From positions 248,001 through 312,000 of the forward strand of contig NBAY01000014.1 of the NCBI GenBank assembly GCA_002794775.1: 64,000 nt of DNA. The letters are read 5' to 3'. How positions within the stretch are numbered: the first letter of the stretch is position 1; each line of letters starts with the position of its first letter. The notes beneath the pieces are model-generated. The model saw only the letters and a program-made list of their open reading frames with translations. It did no database searches and was not told the origin of the DNA. The translations under genes and the position numbers were made by a program. Source of the stretch: Porodaedalea pini (Eukaryota; Basidiomycota; Agaricomycetes; Hymenochaetales; Hymenochaetaceae). Of this stretch, positions 22,881 to 34,640 are shown piece by piece.

Positions 22881-25145
22881 TTAGTCACCTCCGATGCGCG
22901 GTGCAGGAAAGATAGAAGGGATGAGTTTCTCGTACTCCTCTCTGTGCTCGTCACAGGAGAAGACGAATATTATACGGCGGAGCCACAGGGCTCTGGAAAA
23001 CCTTTGCAAATCGAGAAACCGTCGGGTCTCCTCGAGTGCGATCCGGGTTGCGTCCTCGATCGGAAACTCGCCGTTCTGTGTCGAGATAGACGGCAAGGCA
23101 ATACTTTTGAGAGAGTTACGAGTCGCTAGCTCCAAGCTGCGCTTGTAACACATTCCAAGCTGGGAGACGTTGGCGACGGCACTTTGAATGGCATAGATGG
23201 GGCCTGGACCACGGACGTGAATGACATGCTTCGCCGGAAGCCCGTAACCACTGGTCATCGCCGCATCTCCGAAATTGAGTTTAAACCGTCTGCTTTCCTT
23301 CGCTAATTCTGGTCCTGCTGCAGAATGTATTGTGTCGCTTATGTTGCCTGTCCCGATCGGATCTTGTGAGGTTTCATCTCGCTCGTGAACGATGGCGTCG
23401 ATTTCCAGTTTTGTAATGTCTCCCTGATAGAGGGAAATACAGTCAAGATACGCGTATACTGGTTTGTATTTTGGTCGATCGCCTGATAATGATGAGAGTC
23501 GGCCGTTCGCATACAAATTGCCCAACGTCGGTATATCGTTCAGAGAAACCTTCCTCATAGACGTATGGGATTGCCGATTGCTATCATTAGAGGGAAAGAT
23601 GCTAGGGTAGTGCTCTTCATGGGGTACCAATGAATCGTGTCCTAGAAAGGCATCAGAAAACTGGGTCAAAAAGAAAACTGGCAAATTACCTACCAGAAAG
23701 ATCAACCTCGTCAACTCCACCAGAATCTCTTTCTTGACTTATGTGCTCCGTTTTCGGAGGCTGTCCATTCCATGAATGGCTTTGTGGCCTATTAGACTTT
23801 GCATGATGTTAATAACATATCGCAATAAACTTCCGGTGCTCATACGGACTCACGTTTGCAGGCTCAAAGTAATCTGTTAAAGGCGACCCAGAAATGCTTC
23901 CGCTGGAGCTAAAGGTATAGGATCGGATTTTTGCGTCCTTGGGATTTTGGTGATTTGTTCGAAAGTCCTCATGCAACGATGGAAGTTGCACATACTCTGC
24001 TGCTCGCAATTTTCTCAATATCGCACTCATCGTAGAGCGCTTGAGAGGGTCGTGATCCCAGCAATCCTGGCAGATTTCCCAGAGTAGTCGCTTCACATCT
24101 GGTACCGGCCATGTCTGCGCATCAAAATCTGAAGGAAGAGACGGTAGCTCGCGCTTCATTATGGCCATAGCAACTTGACCATCATGTCTACAATTGGCGT
24201 AAGGGTGTTTCCGCGTGAGTATTTCCTTAGGCCCCAAACGGAATCAGCCTTGTCACATTCCAAAGGCAAACAGAGAATCGAAAATATTCACATATACGGT
24301 CATCCCGAAAGCCCAGACATCTGACTTTTCTGAATTCTTCCACTCGTCTGCAAGCATGAGAAGCTCATAAGCCAAATATCGCGATGTCCCCTTAAGATTC
24401 GATGTGAGCTGTCCCAAAGTGCGGCTGGCTACAGCCATCCGGGAGACTCCAAAATCACAGATCACTGCGTCCCCAGAGCCTGTAACCAGGATGTTATCCT
24501 TGAGAATATCGGTATAAGTATGCACAGAAGTATAGACAGTCTGACTTACAGCTTTAATATCTGAATGAATCACGCCCTTCTCGTGAAGATAGCCTAGACC
24601 TTCAGCAACTCCCTGCACCTAAGCCACGAGTGAGATACGCAGCTCCACTTTGAGCCGCAACGCAGGGATGACACACCAGATGGAGTACATCGCGGGGAGT
24701 GTCGGACTTCAGATACGACCAAACCGATCCGTTGTCCATCCATGCGGAGATAAACATTGGGAATCCCGTGCTCCTGTCGAATGAATACCCTAGCAAAGCG
24801 AGTATATTTGGGTGTCTCAACTTCGACCATATATATATTTCTTTCTCAAAGAGCTAAATCGTTTATTAGTAGCTGGCGAATAACAAGACCTGATCCACAT
24901 ACTAAAGTTATATCCTCATTTGAGCAGATACGCAGCTGCTTGATAGCAACATTAAACTTCGCTTCATCCTCAGATTTGTAACATCCTTTATAGATATTTC
25001 CGTAAGCTCCTGCACTGACCACCCTGGCATCACTGATGTTTACGCGTCCCGAAAAATCGAGGTGTTTGAGTTCAGAAAGTATTCCCGGTTTGACATCGCA
25101 AAGGGGATGCATGTCAGAGACAAAATTCTCTGGGTCTGTGAGCAT
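22881..25145 (-). CDS. Protein kinase (TKL-like) fused to a macro domain
   Basis: Seven exons with canonical GT..AG introns join in one frame: 25145-24903, 24853-24677, 24618-24550, 24498-24292, 24225-23854, 23796-23694, 23641-22881. They total 1932 nt, a 643-residue protein. The N-terminal ~300 residues are a kinase: glycine loop SAGAYGNIYKG, VAIK lysine, HSDIKADNILV catalytic loop (no Arg before Asp, so non-RD), DFG, a degenerate APE (AYEL) and SDVWAFGMTVYEIL. A ~90-residue linker follows. The C-terminal ~200 residues are a macro domain: LYQGDITKLEIDAIV, TIHSAAGPEL, GYGLPAKHVIHVRGP, SIALPSIST. Macro domains bind or hydrolyse ADP-ribose marks. Here the usual NAAN after DAIV is replaced by HERD and the glycine-rich loop is poor, so hydrolase activity is doubtful. 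The two halves could be mistaken for two genes, but introns 23797-23853 and 23642-23693 link them without a stop. Confidence 0.8.
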
Positions 25146-28100
25146 AGAATAGCACGTCTTGTGCTGCCAAGACGCGGAGGCGAAGGGTGATGCTAGCCGG
25201 GAGACGAGGTCAGTTTATATCTTTAGTCCTTCGCTGGAACAACAAGGCCGGAGCTCGCTTATGAACAAGTTATTAATATCCTCAGAGCATTCGCCCCCAG
25301 CCTTCTTCAATAAGCCAGGGGCGTATCAAAGAGCAACGGATGACGAGATCAATACTGTTGAAATTCATCGACGTAATGCGGCACGCTTGAGCCAAGAGTA
25401 CAGACGCCAGATCACCTGGAAGCTAGCCGGTGACTGCAAATTCCTCAGTGGTCGAAAGAGTTTTGTCTGGGTTGTGATCCAGTAGTGTACGTGCTTGTGA
25501 TCAAGTAGAGGTATGTATGTCGACTTAGCCCTAGCGAAAAGATGTTTCAACATGCGAGCAAGAAATCGTGGTGGTAAAAGCAACATTCTTACTATTAATG
25601 GAACAAAGGGAAACAACGCACATGCCGTAAACTGTGCTACTTGCAGACAGCAAATTTATCAATTATTGTCTCTCCCCTTGCAACGCGCTCAGTTCGGACG
25701 GACAGTCTACCACGCAGTGTCGAGGAGTGCCACCTTGTATAACAACGCACAGAGGACAGTACTAGTTCGCCGTCCCGAGGAAATACGGATGAAGTGGGTA
25801 AATGAGGCCGAAGAGCAAAGAGGATGGCCTCAGCATCTTCGACGCGACAAGGACAGTGCATAGGTATTTTCAGAGTCTATGTCAGTCCGAGGACGAAGCA
25901 AAGCCTTACTGATCAAGTCGTGTCTAAGCACTCGCTTCCAGCGTACAGAAAAATTATGATTCCTTATTTGGGTTTGTCAAGATCGGCGGAGATGTCGAAC
26001 ATGTATCCAACCCACTCTCTTATTCTCGCCCAACATATCCAGTACAATTCTTCGCATTTGCTATACGCTCATCTAGCTTATCTGCCTATGCGCTATAAGC
26101 AGCAGCTATACGACAGCCCACTGACTGCGCATCTCAACCAGCTGCGTACGATCATGTTCAAACCTGCTTAACTCTGCGCACTCTCACCTGATCATGGCGG
26201 TTGCACTTACATACAACAGTGCACCTTAGCAACAGCAACAGCGCTTTGTCGAGATATACGCACGGCCTTATTTTCTAGAGATCACACTTGTTCGGATATG
26301 AAGCAAGCAATAGAGATGTGACTGGTTGAGCGTTATGGCCTGTGCACGCTCATCTCTGTCAAGGCGATTTTCACCAAAGCTCCGGAGTAGGCGAGGTCCC
26401 TCTATCGTAAAGATCAAGTTCTCAAGGAATCGATGGGCTGGATGAAGACCATGGTGGTGCGATGAATGGTGGATAGCCGTATTTTTTCGGCGAGTGGGAC
26501 ATAGTCAGCACTGTCTCGTCAAGCCAAATTCAAATTCCAACGGTGTGCGGGCCCATTAAAGTGGCCTGGCGTGAGCGGGTATGCAAACATCACGGACGAG
26601 ATGGGAGCAACTGGAAAGAGAGTCTGAAGGAGCAAGAAGGAGTGAGGAAGGTCATGGCACGAGAAAAATGAGAAGGAGGCACAGACGCAGAATGACTTCG
26701 GAAGGCTGTATACAACGCTTCTCTGCCGCACTACACTTGTGCAACTGTTGCTGCAGGACATACCGTATTACCACCATCACGTCACGCACCAGCATAGTGC
26801 ACATCATCACTACTCGCCGTCGGGGCGAGTTCCTTTCCTCAGTGTCTCATTCCTTCACGCCATCTTCTTCCCAACGATTGAATATTCCATCCTCCCGTCA
26901 TAAGCCAGTCTGTACTGGAAAAAGAGGACAAACACAGTTGGGAGAGAGTTTGAGGATCGGTAGCCGGGCAGAGATTGTGGGCACGTTGCGCACACCACAC
27001 TCGCGCCGCCTCAGATGAGTCGTCTTGGCTCGCCGCCACTGCAAACAGGGACCGATTACAGGGGACACCATTCGTCATGACGTCGTTACATGCAATGCAA
27101 GCTGGATTCTGCGTATACTCTGCACGGAAGGGGTGCATCACCTCGTCGCAAGGCGCGCCCGTAAAGGCCCGAAGCTCGAAAGGTCTTAGCTTACCGCGTA
27201 TGCACTACGGCGACAGCGTAGACCTCAGAGCCTGCCCTTTCATCTTTGAATCCCATCACAGCCAATCGGAGGGAAGGGTCGACACGCGCGACTCTCAAGA
27301 CGACACGGGGGACTGCAGCCCACGCACTGCATTTCGGGCTACAAATATATCACACAAGGTGACGGATCTTGAGCGCGTCAGGGCTGCTGTTAGAATCGAG
27401 CTGTGGCACCTGAACCCGATGAGTCCTATTGCCACTAGCTTTGCTATTGGAAGTGCAAAAGCTCATTATGCTACATCAAGTCTTTGGCGAAGATGTGTGA
27501 ACTACAGATCCAGAGCCGTCGAGATTGTACCCAGCTAAATCCATCATTCTTAAAAAAAAACTGCAACCGCCGATGCGATGTCTTCTTGTCACCCACTCAA
27601 AGGCCACACTGTGTCTACGGGCCTTCTATTATCCCGCTTCAAGTGTCCTCGCATACGTAGGTAGACAAAAACCTCAGGCCGTGATCAACTGCTAGTCGAC
27701 ATCGCGACCCCAAAATACGCATCAACAGTTGCATTGAAACACACGAACTCAGTTGCCATTAAGAGCTTCAAACATGAGAGCCTCGAGCAGCAGGTCCAAA
27801 CTCTTCGACTTTCGAAAATTTGACGTATATATACTTCATAAAGAACGTGCAGTAAGTAGTAGGAACCGAGCCGGCGGATGCTATGTATGTATATCTGAGC
27901 GAGTGCATCTACGTACATAGGTAAACGGTAGAGCAGAAATACGAGACAACATACGTATGCTAATATGCATGATTCGGAACTTGTGTGATGGGCATCGCAT
28001 ATGGCATACTTTACTTGATCTAAAGAGAAATCGTGGAAAAGAAGAAAGACATTGCAAAGCGGAGAGATGAAATAACGCGGAAAGGAAAAAGAAAATGTAA

Positions 28101-28283
28101 GGAGGCCCAAGGGCGGATGAAGAGATAGCGATGGGGTAGTGCTACATTTCGTGCAAGAAGACTGTTTTGGTATGATGAGCTCGATGTTATGAGATGAGAG
28201 GGTCGTGTCAAGACGTGTAAATATGGATGCGCAGATTTATAAATTGGAAAGAGAAAGAAATGAAAACGAAATGAAAACGAATA
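25146..28283. other. 3.1-kb interval without a recognisable gene
   Basis: Open frames include 25513-25863 plus (116 codons) and 26975-27538 plus (187 codons). None shows a domain, signal peptide or consistent exon chain, and they overlap minus-strand frames of similar quality. The left end is the kinase-macro promoter, and the right end the 3' flank of the disordered-protein gene. Confidence 0.4.
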
Positions 28284-30437
28284 TCAACCGCGTTTGAACA
28301 GCCCTGCGAGACGCGAGCGGCTCGCCTTTATCTTCAGGCTCCTTTCCGCACCTGGCCCGCCTGGCGTTGCAGATCCCAGCCGCGAACTGGTCTTCGAGAG
28401 TGCGAGCTGCGCAGCGCTCCCCCCTCGAGTAGAACCATTCGGATACGGGCTCCGATAGGCATGAGAAGCTTGAGAGTGGGAGACAGGTGAAGTAGGCGAC
28501 GCGCTCGCGACGCTCGCCCGCCGTCCAGCCTTCCCGCCAGCGCCCAGTCCAAATGACGATAGACCAAGGGAGAGCGAGCTACGCCGTGCGGCCTTCGGTT
28601 TTGTTTGCGAGCTCTGCGGTGTGGGAGAAGATGGTGTAGCAGAAGAAGGATGCGCCATGGTCGGTCCAGGAGCCGGATCGAATGCAGAAGCGAAGAACTC
28701 ATGTCGGCCTTCGCTCTCTTCACGCGTCGGTCCGCCCATGACATTCAGCGTCGGAAGTGGAAGCGGTGGCGCGCGTGCCGTCGATGGATGCGAGGTCGTC
28801 TTTGCCGTCGAGGCAGAAGCCGAAGAAGGCGCATGCGGGATTGGAAGCGGTAAAGGAAGAGTGAGCGGAGCAGGCCGCTTTCTCTCCCTTCTCTCCCGTG
28901 CACCTGCGTTCGTCGCTGCGCTCGAAGTCGTATCGAGAGGAGAGACGCCAAACGCCTCGATCCCCCGAGGAGCCCTTCGCAGATGCCGCTCCTTTTCTGA
29001 ACTCATCGTGTACCCCGCAGCGAAGAGCGTGGAGGCATCGCGTGGGCGGACAGCGTACGCCGGGTCCAGATCTGGATCGTCGCCGTCGGTGTCGGGCGAG
29101 CTCGCGTCGGACGCACTTCCCTTCCTCCCGTCGACTTTTCCGCTCGTGGCCACCGACGGAGAGTGCAGTGGAACCCAGCTAGGCGGCGCGGGGAGGGAGG
29201 TAGTTGGTGGCGGTTTAGCGGACATCATTAGACGGGGGAGGAGGCCCCTGCGCTTCTCCCTTTCCTGGTTATGCACGCTCGAAATACCTAATGGCATCTG
29301 CCCTTTCTGAGTCTGAGGTTGCGTGTCGGAGGAAGGCAGCAATCCAGCAAGCTCAAGCGACTCGTCTTCGTCCCACCACAGTCCACCGCGCGGGTCGCGG
29401 TAAACCCCACTCACGCCTGCGCCCGCTTTTCCCTCGCGTTCAAGGGCCTCTCGCTTCTCAATCGGCCTTCTGTCCTTTCTTTCTCCCTTATAAACCTCAT
29501 CGCGTGCCGACGACGGTTTGGAATGTGCGCCCGTGGCTCGCGCGTGCTGCTCAGTCACCCTCCGTACATTCGCGTCGAGGCTCCCGCCGTCGAGCATCTG
29601 CGCCAGTGCAACTTCCTGAGACAGAGGCAGCGCTCCGATACCACCGCCAGGAGCCAGGATAGCACCATATCGCGACTGGGGTGTTGACTTGGGTTTCTTC
29701 GACGATGCGGATTTTGAACGAGGAGAAGACGGGCGAGTGGAAGACTTGTGGGGAGGGAGGGCAGGTACAGGAGGTGCGCCGAAGACTGGCATTGCCTGCG
29801 AGGTTTTCAATTTCTTTCCCCTGAAAGAAAGAGAGCGGAGGCGAGTTAATGAAGTCGGTTTCTCCTCTTTCTTCTCAGCAACGAGAGACTTTGTGCGTGG
29901 ACGGTGCTGTGCGCGCGGAAGAGGCAGTGGCGCGTTAGCGGTCTTACGAACGGGCGAAGGCGACTCCGGTGCTGAGTCGGCGTAGTCGGAACCCCGATGA
30001 AGAGTAGGAAGATGGACAAAGATGCTTGTATATCCGTGCGCTAGGAGATCGGCCGGGGAGACGGGCTTCGGCGCGGGAGTTTGAGGCTGCGGGGAAGGCG
30101 ACTCCCAGAAGTTCAAGAATGTCGCACTGACCGAGTTGCGGCGTGGAGTCTTCGGTGAGAATGCAGGAGTCTTGGGAGACAGGGAGTAGAAGGAAGAGCG
30201 GCGCGGGGAGGGTGCGGTCGGCGGAGAGCCGGGGACGATTTGGGATGCCCAAGCGGAGATGGATGCAAGCGACTCGGACAGCGAGACGCTGACGGAGACG
30301 TGTACACTGGACTTTGAATTATCCTCGAGCTCAGGAGTGGTGTAGAACTTGACAGGAACAGCGACAGATGCAGAGCGTGGTCGGGTGGTTGCAGCAGCAG
30401 ACACGTCCGAGTTGAAATTGTCGACGATGCTGGACAT
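28284..30437 (-). CDS. Large disordered basidiomycete protein, function unknown
   Basis: One uninterrupted 717-codon frame, from MSSIVDNFNSD to a basic C-terminus (SRSRLAGLFKRG). It is rich in Ser, Pro, Ala and Arg with many SP/TP and RxxS sites, so it is mostly disordered and probably phosphorylated. Three short islands look conserved: LLAHGYTSIFVHLPT (residues ~130-145), GGGIGALPLSQEVALAQML (~270-290) and YRDPRGGLWWDEDESLELAGLL (~345-370). I recall similar islands in other unnamed basidiomycete proteins. I do not recognise a domain. The antisense frames of several hundred codons are shadows caused by high G+C. Confidence 0.75.
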   Translation of the reverse strand: MSSIVDNFNSDVSAAATTRPRSASVAVPVKFYTTPELEDNSKSSVHVSVSVSLSESLASISAWASQIVPGSPPTAPSPRRSSFYSLSPKTPAFSPKTPRRNSVSATFLNFWESPSPQPQTPAPKPVSPADLLAHGYTSIFVHLPTLHRGSDYADSAPESPSPVRKTANAPLPLPRAQHRPRTKSLVAEKKEEKPTSLTRLRSLSFRGKKLKTSQAMPVFGAPPVPALPPHKSSTRPSSPRSKSASSKKPKSTPQSRYGAILAPGGGIGALPLSQEVALAQMLDGGSLDANVRRVTEQHARATGAHSKPSSARDEVYKGERKDRRPIEKREALEREGKAGAGVSGVYRDPRGGLWWDEDESLELAGLLPSSDTQPQTQKGQMPLGISSVHNQEREKRRGLLPRLMMSAKPPPTTSLPAPPSWVPLHSPSVATSGKVDGRKGSASDASSPDTDGDDPDLDPAYAVRPRDASTLFAAGYTMSSEKERHLRRAPRGIEAFGVSPLDTTSSAATNAGARERRERKRPAPLTLPLPLPIPHAPSSASASTAKTTSHPSTARAPPLPLPTLNVMGGPTREESEGRHEFFASAFDPAPGPTMAHPSSATPSSPTPQSSQTKPKAARRSSLSLGLSSFGLGAGGKAGRRASVASASPTSPVSHSQASHAYRSPYPNGSTRGGSAAQLALSKTSSRLGSATPGGPGAERSLKIKASRSRLAGLFKRG

Positions 30438-31484
30438 TTACTAGTCGTGAAATGTGGAGTTAAAGTAGTACACTAGACATGTATATCGTCAACAATAGCG
30501 AAAGAAATGAAGAATGGAATGGAATGGACGCACGGTGGATGTTTTAGCGTGAATTGGAGGTAGAGCTACAGGTGGTTGCAGAGAAATTCCAAGAGAAATA
30601 TGCGAGTAAATGCGGGACGAGAGAGTAAAGTAAGTGAAGCAAAGCGAGACTAGCTGGGGCGTCCCTGCACGCCCGCTGTCCTTTTACCCAACAAGAACAA
30701 AAGGGCTCAGTCGGGAGGGACAATAAACAAGAGACGCGTCTGGTCGCGACGCGCTTTATAGTTCGCTCGCACGCTTCCAAGGGTACAAGGCGGCACGTGC
30801 ACACCTAATGAAAAGTACAAGCCCTGCCAAATCAACCTGCCTCAGCCCGGCACAGCTATGAGGCCTAGGGTCGACGAAAGACACGAGTCTGTCTATTAGG
30901 ATCTGGAGGATGTGCCTTCTGCAGCGCTTCCGAGTCGTAGCTGCTCTCACGATGGAAGCCAGTCTGCCCTTTTGTCGTCCCCGATCAAGCAGCTCACAAT
31001 TACTTGTCTGTTCCAACTCAAACTCGTCGTGACCTGGCTTCTAGCTGCATCACTGTTGTCCGAATCAAGAAGCAAAGCTGTCGTTGTCGAACCCATCGAT
31101 GATCATTGTCTGAATCCGCTCCTGTGCATTTGTCTGCCGCGCTTTGGCCGTAGCACTCCTTCTGAACATACTGCTAACAAAGACGACTACTAATGAACTT
31201 CCCGAGCATTCTCCTCGAATGAAGACAACAAACGCCGAAGCAGCTGGACACTTTGCTTGTAATTGATGGCCACGCTGTCTGCCGTCGGCGCCTGCGGTTC
31301 ACAACTGCTATCTATTCTTAGGACAAGGATGATCGTCTCAGTTGTGTCTATGGCCGTCGGATTCTCAAAATCTTACATCTTTGGATGACTCGAGGGAGCG
31401 CCGAAATGTCGCTTCTTCTCTCCCTGCTTCAGTGCTTGTCTTCCTTGGTTTCCCTTACTCTCTTACTAACTCCAACTCTTTTTT
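30438..31484. other. Promoter side of the disordered-protein gene; nothing else seen
   Basis: Sequence directly upstream of the minus-strand start at 30437, followed by unstructured DNA. No gene, repeat or RNA could be supported. Confidence 0.4.
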
Positions 31485-31995
31485 CAATCTCGAACGGCCG
31501 TCGTCGACACCCCTAACAACATCGTCCTCCTCTCTCATGCTGCTTCCATAGCTGTCAATATTCGCGTCAAGCAAGGTCAATCAGACCTCTCTCCGAACTT
31601 TCTTTCCGATAACTTCGCGGGCGCTACCAAACATCATGATCATCTCCTGAAATACCTCGACGCCTCCTCGCCTCCTTTTTCCATCCAAATTTTCCATCCT
31701 TCTTTCTCGCACGGGCTCCGAGATCTCCTGGACGAGGTAGATTTCATAAAGGCGCCAAGGATGAAACCATTTCGAGCTAGAGTGCCACCCGACCTCTGTT
31801 CTTCATCACATCGCCTCGGTCGCGTGTCGCGAAATAATTTGGTCTATAATTGACACAGATCTAGGAGCGCTAAGACGCTCGCCTCGCGGCACGGCGAGTA
31901 CAAGGACTTCCTTCCAGCCTATATCCCATATACAGTTTATGAACACGGCGAAGCCAAGATCCCGCATCCTCGTTCTCGAGTGAAATCCGGACTCG
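31485..31995 (+). pseudogene. Coding-like fragment, possible gene relic
   Basis: From 31485 a frame without an early ATG runs about 120 codons (for example DTPNNIVLLSHAASIAV and DLSPNFLSDNFAGATKHHDH) to a stop near 31850. At 31857-31995 a second segment reads TLASRHGEYKDFLPAYIPY and YEHGEAKIPHPRSRVKSG, and stops exactly at a strong donor, GTATGTAAG. Codon use and the splice site suggest former or real exons. I could find neither a start nor a following exon, so this is either a decayed gene or part of one I cannot assemble. No family is recognised. Confidence 0.3.
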
Positions 31996-32407
31996 GTATG
32001 TAAGCGAAGGGATGCGGGCGATGAAGCTCATGTCGTCATGATCTTGTTTAAGAATACCTCTCGTGAATTGATAGGGTTTGCTCCTGACTCGGTAGTTTGA
32101 GTCGGGATAAATCAGTGGGGATAAATCAGTGAAGTCAATTCAGTCAACACTGGCAAGGCAGGCTGACTACAAAAGCAGCTGCGTGGGGTTTGAAGGACGC
32201 TATGCTCCGTGATTCGGCCGCGTTTCCTCAGAGTAAAATAATCTCCGAGTTAATAATGCAACTGTGTTATACAACTTTCATTTCCCATAGCTTACACATT
32301 GTCATCATCACCTGTACTCACATACACCGACCTTCAAAGACATACACCAGAGACTTAGATTCTTCGCCACTACGAGATCCACCAAGCAGGCACCGGATGA
32401 CCCATGA

Positions 32408-33994
32408 TCACGACGCGATGAGCACCTGCGGACGGACATTCAGGCCGAAAAACAAGGTCAGCGAAGACAAGAGAAAGGGTGTTAAGAATGGAGAAATACG
32501 ACCGTGCGGGCGCCGCCAGCCAAGAGATCATACTCCGAAGGGAAGGGAGATTCGAGTTGATCGGAGAATGTTGCAAGGGAAAGAGGAAGGGACCGATAAA
32601 AAAAAAGCGAACATACCGCAGAAGGTGTCAGTCCAAGCTCTCGCAACGTTTTCGAGAAATCGTCGCGCGAGAATTGTTTCCTATATCATCGATATGCACC
32701 GACGCAATACAAGGGAGAACATAAACGATGATAGCAACGCACGCATGTATCAATCGGTCCGGAGAATGAGATCCAGTCAGTCAAATTCGGCCGCTAAAGA
32801 AAGAGTAAAAGGAGCACGCACCTTGGGTAGTGCATCGCGAAGTTTACCGTCTCGACGTCGAGGCTGAGTGTCTGGGCAGCGATGTACTCTGCAACCTCGA
32901 GGAGGGCTGATAATTCATTATGCCGAACAAAAGGTCAGACGTTTCAGGACGAAAGGAAGGGAGAGGAAGAAAGACGAACTGGACTCGCTCGGAAGGGTTG
33001 TCACGTATGGCTTGCCACCACTTGCTAGACGAATCTGCAAACGGGTTTCCTTGTACTCGCTCGCAAGAGTCCCTGGCGCGACACTCGTACTGACAACGGG
33101 TGCAGGTGGAGCCGGGGTCGCTGAGTCTTCTTTCAGTATGATTTTCACGTCTTTGCTCCAGAGGAACAAGAATACGTACCAGCAACAGGCAAGCTCGTCC
33201 CCTCCCTGAGTGCCTTCTCCCTCATTATGCGCTCGCGGCGCTCTTCTTTGTCTTGCTCGATCTTGCGCTTGATCTCCTCGCGCGCCTTCTTGTCCGCCGC
33301 CTTCTCTCGTTTAGCCTGCTCAGCAGCCTTGAGCGCCTCCTTCACCTTCAACTCTTCGCGCGCGTCACCTGCTTCGCGGTCTGCCTTGCGCCGGATTGCA
33401 GCGTTCGCGCGCGCCTCCTCCGCCTCCGTGACATCTTTCTGTGCGCGCTTCTCCGCAAGCTTAGCACGTAGCTCAGCGAGCTTTTGTGCCTTTTCTTCTT
33501 CAGTGAGAGGTTTGATCTGCGTAGGATGATCATGACTATGAGCAGCTATAGTAAGATGGGTGGCTGAACACGTTACGTACCTCCTCTGTCGACTCCTCAA
33601 ACTGATCATGCCCGCTTTTCTCTGCGTGGAAATTCGCCAATGCGGCATTCTTGAATATCTTACCGCATTCCGTGCACTTGATGCTCTTTGCCTCAGCGTC
33701 CGCAATTTCTCCCTGCGCACCTCCTGATGCACCCGCCGCACCTTTGCCAATCGCAGCCCGCAGCGCCTCCGCGTCTTCGTCATCCTCGTCGACATTCATC
33801 GGAGCCTCTGCTGATCCTGGTGCACCAGCTGACGAGCCGCCTTGAGCGGCAGGATCAGGGACGGGGTCGTCCGTATGTGCGAAGAGGAAGTCCAGCGCCG
33901 GTTGCAAGCCTGCATTGCGCGTGGCGCGCAAAGCCCAGTCGACGCGTGCGGACTCGAAGCCCATGCTCAGAAGAGTATCTTTGTCGCCGGCCAT
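32408..33994 (-). CDS. UBA-C2H2-UBX protein (UBXN1-like p97/Cdc48 adaptor)
   Basis: The start MAGDKDTLLSMGFESARVDW gives an N-terminal UBA domain (MGF loop). It is followed by an acidic linker, a C2H2 finger (CTECGKIFKNAALANFHAEKSGH) and a long charged coiled coil (~120-225). A C-terminal UBX domain follows, spread over short exons: ETRLQIRLASGGKPYVTTLP, then EVAEYIAAQTLSLDVETVNF, then KQFSRDDFSKTLRELGLTPS, and a last exon of VLIAS and stop at 32408-32410. Introns are canonical (for example GTACGT..GCAG just after ESTEE). UBA binds ubiquitin and UBX binds Cdc48/p97, so the protein would bring ubiquitinated clients to Cdc48 in cytosol and nucleus. The architecture matches UBXN1/SAKS1. The exact border of the intron near 32906-32980 is uncertain. 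Confidence 0.9.
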
Positions 33995-34640
33995 TCTGGT
34001 TCAATTTACTCGTATGAAACGAAGAATTTCTTCGATGGTCGAAATCGTGAGTGAGGGTAAGTAGTCGAGTCTCACAACCGGACGGCTCGCGAGACAAAAC
34101 GGCTTGCAATAGAAGGCAGTGGCGATCACTCAAGATTGAATCACTCGGAATCAAACTAGACCTATCAAGTCGGACGTTTCCTAAAAGAAAGCCTTCCTCC
34201 TTACGCTCCAGTTTGTAGGATCTGAAGCTGAAAGTGTCGCTGCTAGAGTAACGTAAGAAAGGCCAGAGTTGTCGGTGGTCTGGCATTTACTGGCGAGTCT
34301 CGAGCATGTGCAATGATTACTTTATAATTTCTGCTATCTACTACCAGCAGGCTTCCAACCGCTAAAGAGACTACGAAAACAAAGCCGAAACAAAAGGGAA
34401 CTGGACGAAGAGCACGCGGTGCGGGGGAAGCTATGCATGATGGGAAGTGTTTTGCGATGTAGATTTTGGAGTCGAAGTTATGAATGATATGATGGCGGTA
34501 GCTCGGAAAAAAGCGGCATATCGTCTGGAGGACGACGAAATGAAAAGTAAGTGAATTTGAGAAGTAAGAGGAAATTGTTGGGACGAAACCAATCAGAAAA
34601 TGACAACGGTAAGAGACGAGTGCATCACGAAAACGAGACA
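33995..34640. other. Upstream region of the UBX gene; no gene seen
   Basis: Non-coding DNA between the UBX gene start and the SINE. One minus frame of 132 codons (34243-34641) is hydrophobic and Phe/Ser-rich without motifs, and is probably chance. Confidence 0.4.

Noticed and set aside
23809..24237. Kinase as a separate gene ending at the stop at 23809
   Set aside because: A canonical GTGAGT donor lies 15 codons before that stop and joins in frame to the macro-domain exons.
26975..27538. 187-codon plus frame
   Set aside because: Overlaps minus frames of equal quality and has no recognisable domain or splice context.
28621..29310. 229-codon plus frame and other long antisense frames
   Set aside because: Shadow frames of the G+C-rich disordered-protein gene.
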